A stretch of 64,000 nt of DNA from Camelus bactrianus (GCF_048773025.1 NC_133572.1:1875001-1939000), one strand, 5' to 3'. Counted from the stretch's first letter, positions 43,661-57,135 are shown. Notes: a model not told the origin generated them from the letters alone. Made by a program: numbers and translations.

Positions 43661-46600
43661 CACTTTTGTCTCTAAATACAGGGGTTCATCTAGGCACAGA
43701 CAAAACTGAGAAGGCATGGTCAGACTTCTGGGGTGGTTGCCTCTGGGGAGACACTGCATTCCATGCTTTTGAATTAAAAAAAAATTTTTTTTAAGCAGAA
43801 GAAAAGGGAAGGAAATAAAAATAGAGCGGAATCAAAATTGGAAAACTGTGCCATTGCCCTGTGATGGGAAGGGCACTGGGGCAGTTGTCAGGAGGCTGGG
43901 GTGTGAGTCCTCCCACTCTGTGACCTCTCTGACCCTCAGTTTTCTTCTCTATCAAACGATGACATTTAAGGATGTTCCAAATGTTACCTCCTGTAATTTG
44001 ATGATTAACACACACAAATGGAAACTTCACGTTGCTGGCAGATTCATCATGGGGTCCTTTAAATAATAAAGCCCCCCATCCCTAAATAATATTTAAAATG
44101 TTTCATTGGCTAAAAAAAAAAATTCTGAACTTAACAGAATTTTTCAGGGACACTGTACCTGGGCAGTTTTAGAGGCTAAAAAAATGAGAGAGAAATTGGG
44201 TTACAGTTTGATTTATAAGAAGAGGACTGGCTGGTGCTTAACTGGCTCAAATCTATGCAAATGAAAGAAGACAACAAAAGGTGGATGGGGTTGCAAATGG
44301 CAGTCCTCCCACCAGGCACCGCAGGAGGGCTCTTCACAGGAGATGTTCCAGCTCCCCACCCACCTCCCCCAACTCCTGTCAACTCCAGATGCCCAGGCGA
44401 CTTGAGAGGCAGACCCATTCAACCCCTGTCTCTCCGAAGATAGTAATCCTGGACCTGGTTAATGTGAAACACGGGTCTTCACGGTTCCGGCCCCCACGAC
44501 AATGAAGCGGGGCGGGAGACAGGCTCTCCTCCAGGGGGGACGTTCTGAAAATGGGGCGAGACAGCGTGAGAAAGGCCAGACATGGCAAAAGCCCAACCCA
44601 AGGATGGGGACAAGTTTCTCCCCAGGGGAAATTTCAGCAAGAGCCGATGCTTAATCGATTTGGGGTTTATCCAAAGAAATTCTGCAATCCAAGAAGAATG
44701 GGGGTGAGAGGACACTGTAGGTGTGCCCTCCCGTCCCCGGCTGGGCTCTCGGGCTCCGAGGTTGGAGGCTGCAGCGGGAACAACAGGAAAGGATGCTGGT
44801 GCCGGGCCCCTGGGCGAGGGCAGCGTGGGGTCGCCTGCCCTCCCCTCTATTCTCTCCCCAAAGTTAATTTATTCTAGAAGAGTCAAAGCCAGGCTACCAG
44901 ATACCCCAGCTAGTTCACTGCTTACACAGCACAGAGCGTCTGCGAAACCCCGTGGTGAATACGAAGGGCAAAGATCAGTCTTTTCCAAAAGCACCAACAG
45001 ATACAAATTAATACAGTACCACCTGGCACGTCCTCCGTGGGCTCGGAACGACGGAGCGGCCAGAACTGACCAGAGTCAACCCGCGGCGGCCCCTTGGAGG
45101 CAGTAAATCTAAGCCCAGCTACCCACGCCCACGCCGTGGCCGCGCCAGCCCTGGCGCTCAAGGCAGACAGAGCCTTGGATCTAGAAATCAGACCTAGATT
45201 TTCACCCCGGTTCTGGTGCTCACCCTTCAGCGGAGAGCCACTTTCTGTTTAAGTTTTGTGTTCTAGAGTAATAACTCCTGCCCTTTCCAGAATGTCACAA
45301 GAATCAATGAAAACAAAACAAACCCCATCAAATACATATATATATATAAAACTCATGCTCTGAGGTCCACGGTCTGGGGGCAAAGGCGCCAAGATCAACT
45401 CACACCAGCCCTGCCTGCGAGTTCCCGACATGAAGTAAACGCGATTTCGGGCATAACCGAACGCAACAGCGGTCTTCGTTACAAGGTCTACGCTTCCTCG
45501 CGGCCCGTGCTCGTCGGTGTGCGTGGTAATTCCGTCAATGACCCGCTGCCTGGCACAACGCGGGGGATAGCCCAGCGCAACCAGGACACCAGTTCTGCCC
45601 ACGGTCTCAGCTGCTTCTCCCTTATCTGCACAGGGCGCCCCGTCCCCGGGCCCTCCCCATCCTTGGCCCAGATTCTACAGCTGTGCCTGGACACCCTCTG
45701 CTTGCCTCCTTCTCCTAAAACTCACGGCCTCCTGGCAGCTTTTGGATTTCAAGGCTCTGGGCAGCGTGGCCCGTCGTCTGTCTGCACTCCTGGCTTTTCT
45801 CTGCTCCTCTCCTTCCCAGCTCATCCCTCCTTCTCTAGTGGCCTTTCTCCAGCTTTCCTTCTCTCCCTGGGGCAGCACGGGACACTGAGCTGGGGGCCTG
45901 AGGGAGGGCGAGGAAGGAGGGCAGTGCTGGGGGTGACGGCGTGGCTGCGTCCTTGTCTTCGGCCGCTGGGCGGCAGGTTCATCCCCCTGCACGCTGGGGG
46001 CAGGCAGGGATGCTAAAACCTCACGGTCTAAGGGCTGTGCGCCCGGCCTGAGGCTGTAAGGCCGCTGACAGTACAAGGCAGGCTTAGATGTCCCCTTGGC
46101 CGAGCATCCTGGGACACAAAGCTCTGGCAGAGCAGAACCGAAAGAAGACTCCCAGGGGAGGCACCGAGCCAGGAGGTGTGCTCTGAGCTGAGGACCACAG
46201 CGCATCAGTGGCCCATGAAGTCAAGTGAGTGGGACACAAACAAGGTCTTCAGAGTGACGACAGAGACAAGTCAGGTGCCCCTGCGGCTGGAGGGAGTGCT
46301 GTGGGGTGAGCCTGTCCCCGTTATGTCTAAAGGTAAGTGTGTGCATCTGTACTGGCCACGCAACATGCGTCTTTTTTGAGGATCACGGTGAAAACAGTTT
46401 GAGTCCCTGACACAGAAGGATCGGCTAAGATCTGGGGAAGAGGTGGCAGGCGATGTCAGAGAGCTGTTTTGCACGGAACGTCCTGTCTGAATCTGTAAAC
46501 GTTGGCCTGACGCTCACTCATCACCCTTCCCAAACCACCGGCCCCACCACCACACCCACTCCCCGAGCTCTCTTCCCTCTGACTCGCACTCAGCTCCACT

Positions 46601-49373
46601 GGGTGGGGCACGGCCACATCATCCCAGCCCAACCACAAGCTCTCCGTGGGCAGCGGGCAAACTCTCACCCCTTTCTTAGCAGCTGGCAGCCCAGGCCCTG
46701 CACTGGGGGAGCTCAGCCGTAGGGGGCAGGCCCAGGTTTGTGGAGGAAGTAGGGCAACGGGGTCCCTTTAGAATCTGACCCGGCAGTGTTTACTGAAGGC
46801 TCCCGGTGTGTGTGCCAGGCACGGGGCTGGCGCTGTCACAAGCACTGTATTTACTTTTCCCGATTTTAAGGGTGAAGTTGAGCTTTGCCCAACAGGGAAG
46901 CAGCAGAGAACCGAATGCGAGTCCACTTTCCTTATTAACTAAGTCGTTCCCGCCTCCATTTACTCTTCCAACCGACACCCAACAGAGGCCGGCCACAGGC
47001 CTGGCCTTGCGCCCAGCAGTGAAGACACACCGAGATGGGCAGTCCCTGACCTCGGGTGAGAGCGGACAGACACATAGCATGTGAATCCGGTAAGTGCTCA
47101 GAGAAGGGCTGGAGAGACGGGGGCTGGATTTGAGACGCGTCTCGTGATTATACGGGAGAGGCCGGAGGACTAGTGATTTTTATATTTTACTTAAATTCAA
47201 GTCTACAGTGTTGGGTTTTCTCTTTCTGTCATTTCCTTTTTTTAAACAGTGAGCGGGTACACGTTACTTTTATCATTTTGAAAAGGATGCCGTGGCTGGC
47301 GGCGCCAGATGCTGCGAAGGTGAGCAGGATGAGGCTGGAGAACAGGGGTCTGCGACCATCGGGGGCCGGTCGGTCTGCGTGGCAGGCGGTGAGGAAGGGG
47401 GCAGGGCTGCTGGGGGGCAGTGCACAGAAGCCGAGTCTGGCCAACCTTCCGTCTGACAAGCTCCAAGCTCTTTACAGACGTTCATTCACGGCTCCGAGCA
47501 GCAAGGAGGAGTGAGCAGTGACCTGAGGCTCACTTTACAGATCAGAAATCTGAGACACAGGCAGGAAAACACTTTGTGCAAGAGCCAAGGAGGATCTGAC
47601 CACCAACCGCAGCGAAGTCCCGGCTCCCGGGGAGGCAGTCGCAGGGAGGAGGCGGGCGCTGGCCGCAGTCTGGGGCTGGAGGCTGGGAGGCAGGGCGGAG
47701 GACGCTGAGATGGCGGGGTGTGCCCCTGGGTAGGCGGTGGTAGGTGTGTAGGGGAGAGAGCAAGGTGGGCCAGGCCACGGTCTGTGAGTCACCCCACACT
47801 CCCTCCAACCCCAGGATCTCACTGCTGGGAACCAGGCAAAGCCCAGACCGCCCCAGCACCCGCCTCATTGAGTCACTGCCTCAGTTGAGGACTTGCTACT
47901 CAGGAACCTGTTTAAACAAAAAGGAAAGATGTCACCCCTCCTGAAATAATGGGAAGGACTGTCACACTCTCCATGTCTGGCTGGGAACACCCCTCACCTC
48001 TCCACCGCCTCCCCGGACTCGATCTCCCTCCCCGGCTCTGTCCCAGCCTCTCTTCCTGAGGCTTTTTGGTCACTTCCTCTCCTTCTCCCACTGGTTTCTC
48101 CCCCTCCTGCTGACCCCTTGCACCCATGTCTTGGCCTCGTACCCTGATGCCATCTTCCAAGTCACTGGGAGCAGAGCCCCAGGGCTGGGCCACCATGTCC
48201 TCCATGTGAGGGAGGCCCCGCGCTGCAGCTCCGGTGCGTGAGGGTGGCTGCAGGCAGAGGGGCAGGACAGGGGCCTGCCAGCGACAGCTGCTGCGGCCAG
48301 AGCCCTGACGAGGACAGGGCAGGGGTGCTGGGGGCCCGCTCAGGACGCAGGCAGCCCCGTGGACAGGTGGCTTACACAGGGCGGGCCAGCTGGGCCCGTG
48401 CCCTGAGGGCATGTGATGGCCATAAACAGGTTCATCTGCCCGGACCGGATCTCCCCTCCTGGAAGGACACCCAAGCCTCACCCTGTGTGTCTGGTTTATC
48501 CTGAAACCCAGCAAGATGCTCAGGTTCCTCCTCTCCTTGGCCTTTGCTCTCGGCCTCTGGGGAGGCCTCAGTCCCTCCTGGGGTGGGACAAGGTGTGTGA
48601 CCGAGGCAGCAAGGAACCCCAGCCGGCTGAGGACTACTTGCCGGCTCCCTCTGCCCTTGGTCAATCCTCACACCCACACAGTGTGCCTCTGCCCTGTGAC
48701 CTGCTTCCTTGACTCAAGTCACCTGCTTGGACCTTAACTTTTTAGCCTCCCCACACCTGAGCTAAACATACAAGGGTCAGAAAGACCACAGCCAGGCAGG
48801 CAACTCCCATGACGCCGGCCCCACCAACTCGAGCCTCCTGGAGGGAGAACACCAGTCCCAGCCCCCAAAACGTCCTGTCCTCAGATTTCACATTGTTGGG
48901 GTCTTGGGGCTCTGATCAGAGCACCCCTACCAGATTCTGCGTCTTCTCACCACATCAAAGCTCTGTTGCTGGGTCCCTGGATTCACTGACTTGCCATTTA
49001 TTTGTGTCCCCAGCTCCGCTGTCCAGGGGACACCACTGCTGAGGTGCCGCACAGGCAGGGCAACACGCGCCCGGCCGTCCAGCGGCTGGGAGGGGCCTCT
49101 TCAAGGACGGACTTGGGAACATCCAGGCAGTTTTAAGTGTTGCCTACACTGCTGTTTGGGATCTTCTAACCCAGCCCCACACACTCGCCTTCCCTCGGTT
49201 TGTTATTTCAATCAGGAAATTTTCTTCTTCCATCAGTGCCACCGCAGCCACGCCTGCCTCTCCACCCCACCCCGGCCTGCGGTCTCACACGTGTAGGGAA
49301 CCTTGCTTCCTGAGAGCCCATCAAAAACCAGCAACAGGAGTGTGGACAGAACAAGAACAAAACACGAGGACTT
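43659..49373. other. Intron 1 segment with scattered MIR scraps
   Basis: MIR-like pieces at 43890-43985 (plus), 46790-46960 (reverse) and 47505-47580 (reverse). A TA run at 45335-45350. No exon, RNA gene or young element recognised in the remaining 5 kb. Confidence 0.45.
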
Positions 49374-49503
49374 GGGGGGAGGGCCTAGCTCAAGTGGTAG
49401 AGCTGCATGCTTAGCACGCACGAGGTCCTGGGTTCAATCCCCAGTGCCGCCTCTAAATATAATAAATAAATAATAAGCCTAATAACTTCCTCCCTCCAAA
49501 AAA
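49374..49503 (+). mobile_element. Camelid tRNA-derived SINE
   Basis: gggggagggcctagctcaag, tggtagagctgcatgcttag, box B gggttcaatccccagt, tail taataacttcctccctcc. Target site repeats are only approximate (aaaacacgaggact and aaaacagggact). Box A carries one extra base. Confidence 0.9.
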
Positions 49504-50304
49504 CAGGGACTGTATCAAGAACAAAATAAAATCAGGAAGTCAGCGTTAAGTGGGGCCACAGATGCAGCTATTAAAGTTCACCACGGCCCGAGTGCGTGTG
49601 TGCCGGGGAGAGGCACTGGTTTGGAGCCTCAGCAGAGTGTGGCCTCGTAGTGACCTGCAGTCTGCAGTGTCTAGTCTTTGGGTGGCAGTTGGACTTGGGT
49701 GGAAAGGGCGGCGGGGGAGCTGGGGAGGACAGTGGCTCATTCAAACCCACCTGTCAGTGTGAGCAGCGTAACGGCTGGAACCAGAAGAGCCATCAAACAG
49801 GAGGAAAAGCGATCTCTCTCCGGGTCAGCTGAGGGGCACCGCCAAGGTGTTAACAAGCCCAGGAAGAAGCTCCGAGGACTCGACCGGTGGCCAGGGTGGG
49901 GGGCGGGGGGCACGCACAACACTGGAGGAGGAGAGGCAGGCCTGCTCATTGTTTGGTCGCTGCCCAGGAAACCTGGGGTGGGCGCCCAGGTGGAGGGGGC
50001 AGGCGGGAAGGGACGAAGAAGCCCAGCGCCCAGGGTGGTGGTGGGGCTGAGGATCACAGGGACTGGACGGTAGGAAGCGCTTGGGGCAGGAACCGCAGAC
50101 ACTGCAGATGGCTGCCCTGCTGAGCCCGAGCGGAGCGACAGGGGATGCCGGGCAAGCTCTACCAAGAACAGCTCGGCAAGACACCGGCCTTGGGAACGCT
50201 CGAGATGAGAACAGGAAGAATAAAAGGTCTGCTTCCCAGTGTGGGGACCAGGGGAGATGTGAGGATGGAGGTGGGAGGCCAAGCATGGCACGAAGAGGCC
50301 ACAG

Positions 50305-50334
50305 CCGGGCTCTGGGCTCTGGGCTCTGGGCTCG
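50305..50334. repeat. Short GGGCTCT tandem repeat
   Basis: About four units of a 7-bp GGGCTCT repeat, at the border of an L1 fragment. Confidence 0.8.
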
Positions 50335-50344
50335 AGGAGAATGA

Positions 50345-50925
50345 ACAGACGCGGTTCCTCGAAAGAAAAGAGAGTTACCATGCGACCCAGCAATTCCACT
50401 CGCAGGCGTACACCCAAGAGAACTGGGAACAGGGGTCAAGACAAGTATTTCTGCCCCGACGTTCACAGCAGCACGGGAGACAACAGCCCCAGGCGGATGC
50501 AGCCCAAGTGTGTCCACAGATGGACAGACAAACAACTCGTGGTCTGTCCCATAGGATGGAATATTATTCAGCCACAGAAAGGAACAGAGCGCTGATAACA
50601 CGCTACAATGTGGACGAATCTTGAAACCGTTACGCTCAGTGAAACAAGCCAGTCGTAAAAGGTCACACAGTCCCTGAATCTGTTTATACAAACGATCCAC
50701 AGTAGGTAAGTCCACTGAGACAGAAGCAGATTAGAGGCCAACAGGGCCGGGGGTAAGAGGAACAGAGGGTGACTACCTGAGGGATGCAGAGCCTCCTTTG
50801 GGAGCAATGAACTGTTCTGGGATTGGATAGAGGTGATGGTTGCACAACACTGCGGATGTACTAAATGTCACTGAACTGTACATTTAAAAAGGTCAGTGTT
50901 ATATGAATTCACCTCAATTAAAAGG
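50345..50925 (+). mobile_element. L1 3'-end fragment
   Basis: ccatgcgacccagcaattcc, gatggaatattattcagcca, caagccagtcgtaaaaggtc and gaattcacctcaattaaaag follow L1 3' order, plus orientation. Confidence 0.8.
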
Positions 50926-51860
50926 AAAATGAATGAAGGCAGTCATGGAGTCTCAGGAACAAGGCCAAGAGACACCAGAAGAAAAGACAGGAACCAGAGG
51001 TGGTCAAGGGGCCAAGTTACCACTGTTTGCTTTCCGGGTCCACCGCCTGAGAGCCTTTTCTCTGCCACAGTCCTGGACAGGTGACGTGTGACATCCACGG
51101 GCACAAGAGCTCTCAAGGAGCCAACAAACTCCCACCTTTCCTCCACACCTCAGGGAAGCGCACTGGAACACCAGCAAGGGAAAAGGCCACGATCCGGCTT
51201 TAACTTACAGGTACACATATAAACAAAGTATACGCTGCCAGTCAAGTGTGACAATGTATTCATGATTTTAAAATACACATCTTCATGAACATTGATATTT
51301 TTGTGATTCTTAGTAACCGAGCAGCCCCGGCTTCCATCATTTCATGGGAATACAACTCAGAAAAGATAAGGAAATTCCCCAAAGGCAAGACTTAGCCCCC
51401 AGCCGCTCTAGCAGTCAGGACCACCATTAGCCTACCCGGTGCCTTTGTGCCCTTCCTCCAGGCGTGCAGCTTGCTAAGCGGAGCTCACGCTAGATTTTGG
51501 TCTCCACTCACTCCCCGGAAGGGAAGCATTTGTGCAGTATACCACCTGCACAACTGTACACAACACCCCCGAGCACAGGCTGGAAATACAGTGCGTACTT
51601 CCCAGAGCTGACATTAGAGGTGATCCCATGTCACCGAAGGCACGTTTCAGGTCTAGGTGACTCTTCAGTTCCTTATTTCAGCTGGTGCATTTGGGGAGGG
51701 TGCACCGGTCAACCGAACCAGGTTAGCCACGAAAGTGAAGGTGATTAAGGCAAAGTCCCAGGAATTCGGAAGGAAATGAGGAACCCCAAAGAGGGTGGCT
51801 GGAAGCCTCCCCAGTAAGGTGAGCACCTAAGCCAAAACCACTTCAGAAGAGCAGTACATT
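50926..51860. other. Intron 1 segment without clear element
   Basis: A possible reverse MIR scrap at 51345-51410. Nothing else supported. Confidence 0.4.
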
Positions 51861-51864
51861 AAAG

Positions 51865-52050
51865 TAACTAGGAGCGCGGATCCTGAAGTCAGGCAGACCT
51901 GGATCCAAAGCCTGACTGTTAACAGTCGGCCTGTGAACTCGGGGCAAGGCACTGAACCTTTCTGAACCTCAGTTTACTCATCTGTAAAAGAAAAATAATA
52001 CCCACTTCACAAGGGGGCTTTCAAGATTTAAATGAGGGGAGGGGCAAGGT
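51865..52050 (+). repeat. MIR element, near full length
   Basis: gatcctgaagtcaggcagac, ggcaaggcactgaacctttc and cagtttactcatctgtaaaa are a clear MIR in plus orientation. Confidence 0.8.
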
Positions 52051-53117
52051 AGGGGCAGGGGAGTAAGAAGTACGAATGTCTGTGCATAAAATAAATCAGC
52101 CGCAAGGGTGTAGGGCACAGACAGGGAACGGAGCCAATGCTTCATCTTAAGTATGAAAGGAGCATAACCTTTACAAATTGTGAATTGCTATGTTGTACAC
52201 CTGAAACATATAATCTGGTACAGCAACTATACCTCAGTTAAAAAAAAAGTCTTAGACATCAAGAGACAAAAGACAGAACAACGGGGGGATGTTGTAAATG
52301 AGCTATTGCACAGAAAATGCTTCACAAACGGCATTTCCTACCAGCCCTCCGGCACCGCGCTTCTGCCCGCGCCTGGAGCTAACACTCCAGGTCTCCCGTC
52401 CACCCCCGATCCCCTAAGCCCTAACCAAAGGGGCGGGGGGGGGGGCACTTTCACAGTAGTCCCAAACTAAGTGAAGTCCGGGTCTACATCCTGTAAGTGC
52501 TCTGGTTAACGACTCTCGCTTATGGAGGAACAGACACCCCAGGCCGCCCAACACCAGGCTGCAGCCTCTGTTCCAGTTCAGGGTCCCACACCTGCCCTCA
52601 GGGGCCAGCTGCAGCTTTCGGTGTTGGTGCCACTTGCTCATTGACGTGGCTGGTGACCAGGGACCGATTTGTGGCGCTTCCTTTCTCCCTGTCTTCCTGC
52701 CTCAGCTTCCAATACTACTCATGGGTTTCTGAGGCCAGGAAAGCCACAGCCCTCAAGCCGTCCAGGTCACACCGGCATGTTGGCCTCCAAGCCCTGAGCT
52801 GTGGTCCCTTCCAGTCCCGCAGGGCTGCTATGGAGCAGTGGGAAATGGGAGGCAGGGAGACGCAGAGCCCAAGGACTCCTGAACCCCCGGCTCTCAAATG
52901 AACGCAGCCCTTGAACGCAAAGGGCTGGCTGTTCGGAAGGCTGGAGCCGCCGTGTGAGCCCGCTGACTGACGGCGCTAAGGTTCCTCCCGCTTTCAAGTA
53001 GGAACAGTAGGCCCTTTCCTAGAGATGACCCTGCCCACAGGTGGAGTGACCGGTGGAGAAGTGCAGTCCAGCTGCCCGACACGGGCGCTGCGGCGGCGGG
53101 GCCGGCGGTTCCCGGAG

Positions 53118-53309
53118 ATGCAGAAGGCCCGCCGCCCACCTCTACCGCCACTGCTACTTTTACTGTTTTTTAAACTTCTTCCAAATCTTGACGACTCAAG
53201 TTTTAACGAGATAGAAAATGCACTCGAGGCGATGTTAAAAGCTCAAAGAGAAAGGCAGGAAACACTAAGGAAAGTGGCTGAGATAATGACACAGTTTTTA
53301 AAGTCTTGA
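53118..53309 (+). pseudogene. Unrecognised GC-rich 63-codon ORF, possible retrocopy or fossil exon
   Basis: From the ATG at 53118 (the frame is open from 53025) it encodes MQKARRPPLPPLLLLLFFKL, a hydrophobic N-terminus, then a charged helical part with FNEIENALEAMLKAQRERQE and VAEIMTQFLKS, and a stop. The 5' side is CpG- and CGG-rich (gctgcggcggcggggccggc), the 3' side AT-rich, like a processed mRNA copy running from 5' UTR into coding sequence. It ends where an L1 begins at about 53333, so no poly(A) tail can be checked. I cannot name the parent protein. Plus strand, antisense to B4GALNT3, and not its exon 1. Confidence 0.3.
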
Positions 53310-53332
53310 CAGACAGAGTGCAGAATTACTGA

Positions 53333-54726
53333 AAGCTTTCCCTCCATGATCAAAACAACATCGCATCTCAACGTTGCACTGAAGGTCTTAGCAACCACAG
53401 TAAATCAGGGAAAAAAAAACAGGCACAATGACAGGAAAGGAATGAATAAAACTGCCCGTATTCTTAATTCAAAGATTATGCCCTTAGAAAACCTAAAGCA
53501 ATTGACAAGCCATTAGAATTAATGAATTAATCAGCAGGGCTGCAAGATACAGGGTCAAAATACAAAAATCAACCTTATTTTCTACATACTATCAATAAAC
53601 AATAAGAAATTGAAAATAAAATTTAAAATAGCAATATTTACAGAGCATCATAAAACCTCTAATATATTGGATTAAATTTAATGAAGTATGTACATGGACT
53701 TGACATTGAAAACCACAAACCACTGTTGAGAGAAATTAAAGAAGGCCTACACAACTGAGAGAAATATTCCATTTTTATGACTTGGAAGACTCAGTAGTGG
53801 GGGGTGTCCATTCTCCCCAATTTCATTTCATTCAAAATCCCAGCAGACTTTTTCTAGAACGTAATGAGCTAAAATGATTCTAAAAATGTTTGGAAGGCGA
53901 AAGGGCCGTAAATTGCCAGGACAATCACAGAGAAGAAGGGAGCTAGAAGGCTTACTTACACTGTAAGATCTCATAATTCACAGTAAAGCAACAGCAACTA
54001 AGACAGCGTGATCTGGGCACCACATTTGGACTGTCTGAATAGTCCAGCAGAGAGTCTGGAAACACACACACACAACTGATCTTCAATAAAGACTCGATGC
54101 AATTCAACTGGGAAAGGAAAATAAGGAAATCCTTTCAACAGTTAGAACACGTAGATATTTGCATGGGAAAAATTAACCTTAATCCATATCTCACACCATA
54201 TAAAAAAATTAATTCAAAATAGATCACAGACCTAAAGTGAAAAACTAACTTTCTAGAAGAAAATATACCCAGAAGATTATTTCTTCATAACCTTGGGATA
54301 GGCAAAGACTTACTACACGAGACGTAAAGGGCACTACTGATAAAAGAAGAACAATTAATTGGACCTCATCAAAACTAAAAACTGCTCATTAAAACACAAA
54401 GAAAAAGCCTGACAGTGTGGGGAAAATGTGTTCGACAAAGGACTCACATCCAGAATATAAAAAAATTCCTACAAGTCAGTAAGAAGACAACTCAATTTAA
54501 AAATGACCTAAGATTTAAATAATTCATGAAGATATAGGAAGAGCCAACAAGCAAACAGCAAGCTCCTCACCTCACTGGTCACCCAGGAAATGCAAAATAA
54601 AAGCATGAGATACCACCTCCTACCCACTTGAATTATTAAAATTAAAAGACTGGTAACACCAAATGTCGCAAGGATGCGGATGAACTGTGACGCTTACACC
54701 TTGGTAGTGAGAACATAAAACGACAC
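53333..54726 (+). mobile_element. L1 ORF2 3' part, first segment
   Basis: Starts in the reverse-transcriptase region (tgaaagctttccctccatga), passes ccccaatttcatttcattca and tcatcaaaactaaaaactgc, and reaches the ORF2 end. Many breaks; old. Interrupted by a SINE at 54727 and a Tigger at 55239. Confidence 0.8.
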
Positions 54727-54871
54727 AGGGGAGGGTGTAGCTCAGTGGTACAGTGTGTGCTTAGCATGCACGAGGCCCTGGGTTCAACCCCCAGTGCCTC
54801 TCTGTGTATAAAAATAAATCTGGCTACCTCTCCCCTCCTGCCCTGCACACCCCGCTGCCCCGGCCGAAGAA
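54727..54871 (+). mobile_element. Camelid tRNA-derived SINE nested in L1
   Basis: ggggagggtgtagctcagtg, box B gggttcaacccccagt, and an unusual C-rich tail with tgccctgcacaccccgctgc. Flanks ataaaacgacac and gtaaaatgatac look like an imperfect target site duplication, and the L1 continues on both sides. Confidence 0.88.
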
Positions 54872-55238
54872 GTAAAATGATACAGATACTATGAAAACAG
54901 CTTGGTAGTTTCTTACAAAAGGTAAACACATACCTACCCTATGACTCAGCAATCTGCTCTTACATACCCAAGAGAAACGAAAGCCTATGTGTATACAAAG
55001 TGTTGTACAAGAAAGTTTATAGCAGTTTGACTCATAATAGGCTAAACTGGAAAGAACCCAAACTCCCATCAAGAGAAGAATGGATAAATAAATTGAGGCT
55101 TAGCCAAAATACAGAATACTACTCATCAATTAAAAAAAAACAAAAACAAACTTTGATGTAAGTGCACAAATCTGAAAGCCATTTCTAGTGAAAGGGCCCA
55201 GACACAAGAGTCCATTACCGTATGACTCTATTCATATG
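54872..55238 (+). mobile_element. L1 3' part, second segment
   Basis: gtttcttacaaaaggtaaac, ctatgactcagcaatctgct and gtatgactctattcatatgc continue the same plus-strand L1 after the SINE. The last scrap follows the Tigger at 55696-55770 (aggatagtggttgcctggga). Confidence 0.8.
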
Positions 55239-55695
55239 CAGATCTTGATGGGGTCATGTCTTGATAAACCCGTGGTAAGTTGAAAATATCATAAATCAAA
55301 GACGCATTTAACACACCTGACCTACCACATATTATAGCTTAGCCTAGTCTACCTTAAACTCAGTGCTCAGAACACTTACATCAGCCTACAGTTGGGCAAA
55401 ATCATCCACCACAAAGCCTATTTTTTAATAGTGTTGACTATCTCATGCAATTTATTGGGGACTGTACTGACAGTGAGAAACAATGATCGTCTGGTCCAGG
55501 ATGGTTCTAAGTGTATCGGCTGTTCATCCTCGTGATCTCGGAGCTGCCCAGCATCACGAGAGAGGCTTGGAGCACATATCGCTACCCTTGGAAAAGATCA
55601 AAATTCAAAGTATGGTTTCTACTGAATATCTATCACTTTTGCACCATCATGAAGTCAAAAAATTAAGTCAAACCATCATAAGTCTGGAACGTCTG
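55239..55695. mobile_element. Non-autonomous Tigger-group DNA transposon nested in L1
   Basis: 457 bp with degraded inverted ends: CAGATCTTGATGGGGTCATG at the left, and the reverse complement of the right end reads CAGACGTTCCAGACTTATGA. Internal gcttagcctagtctacctta is typical of the group. No transposase coding. It separates two halves of one L1. Confidence 0.75.
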
Positions 55696-57135
55696 CATGA
55701 AGTTCAAGGACAGGCAAAGCGCATCTGTTAGAGAAATCAGGATAGTGGTTGCCTGGGAGGAACTGACTGAAAAAGGGCTTTATTCACTGCCCTAAAACTC
55801 CTCTGCGCTCTGCTTACTCATGCCTCCCTCTGCCCTAACCCCTGGCAATTACCGAATTGTTTTTACTGTCTCCACAATTTCACCTTTTCCAGAATGTCAA
55901 ATAGTTGGAATCATACAGCATGTGGCCTTTTCAGACTGGCTCCCTTCACTTAACAATTCACATTTAAGGTTCCTCCATGTCTTTCACAGCTTGACAGCTC
56001 ACTGCTTCTTAGTACACTGCCTGGATGCACCAGTGTACTGACCTATTCACCTGCTGAAGGACATTTGATTGCTTCCAAGTTTTGGTAATTACAAATAAAG
56101 CTGCTATAAAAAGCTGTGTGCAGTTTTTGGTGTGGACACAATTTTTCAGCTCCTTTGGGTAAATACCAAGGAGAAGGATTGCTGGAGTAGATAGTAAGAG
56201 TATGTTTAGTTTTGTAAGAAACAGCCAAACTGTCTTCCAAAGTGGCTCTTCTATTTTGCATTCCCACCAGCAATGAATGAGAGTTTCTGCTGCTCCACAT
56301 GCTCACCAGCATTTGGTGTTCTCAGTGTTTTGTGATTTTGGCTATTCTTACAGGCATGTAGTGGTATCTCACTGTCGTGTTAACTTGCGATTCCCTAACA
56401 TCATATGATGTTGAACATATTTTTCATATGCTTACTTGTCATCTGGATGTCTTCTTTGATGAGGTGTCTCTTTGGGTCTTTTGCCCATTTTTAATCAGGC
56501 TATTCTTTCTCTTACTGTTGATGAATTACAGTCCAATGTCAGGTGTCTCTTGCAAACATCTTCTCCCAGTCTGTGGCTTGTCTTTGCATTCTGTCGACCC
56601 CGATTTTTTGCAGAGCAGAAAATTTCAACTGCACTGAAGTCAAGTTTATCAGTTCTTTCTGCCTTTGGTGTTACATCTGAAGCCACCGCTGCACCCACGG
56701 TGAGACGGTTTTCTCCTATGTTATGTCCCAGGAGGTTCATAGCTTTGTGTTTTGGATTTTGTGATCCATGTTGAGCTGATTTCTGTGAAAGGTGTAAGGT
56801 CTGTCCTAGATTCGTGTTTTTGTTTTGTTTTTTTTTCTTGCACGCGGATGTCCAGTTGTTCCAGCACCATTTGTTGAAAAGACTATCTTTGCTCCATTGT
56901 GTTAGCTCTGCTCCTTTGTCAAAGACCAGTTGACTAAATGTGGTTCTGTTTCTGGGCTCTCTGTTCTCTTCTTTTGATTTATTTGGTGACTTCTTTGTCG
57001 ATACCACATTTTCTCGATTACTACTGTAGACTGACAGTAAGTCTTGAAGTTGGGTAGTGTCAGTCCTCCAACTTCACTCTTCTCCTTTAACACTGAGTTG
57101 ATTATTATGAGTTTTTTGCTTCTCCATATAAACTT

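Noticed and set aside
45300-45360. TA-rich stretch as a replication origin or TATA promoter
   Set aside because: A short (TA)n run without other promoter signals or an open frame after it.
53025-53309. Exon 1 of B4GALNT3
   Set aside because: It is on the wrong strand, ends in a stop, and does not match the MGSPRAARPP-type anchor I recall.
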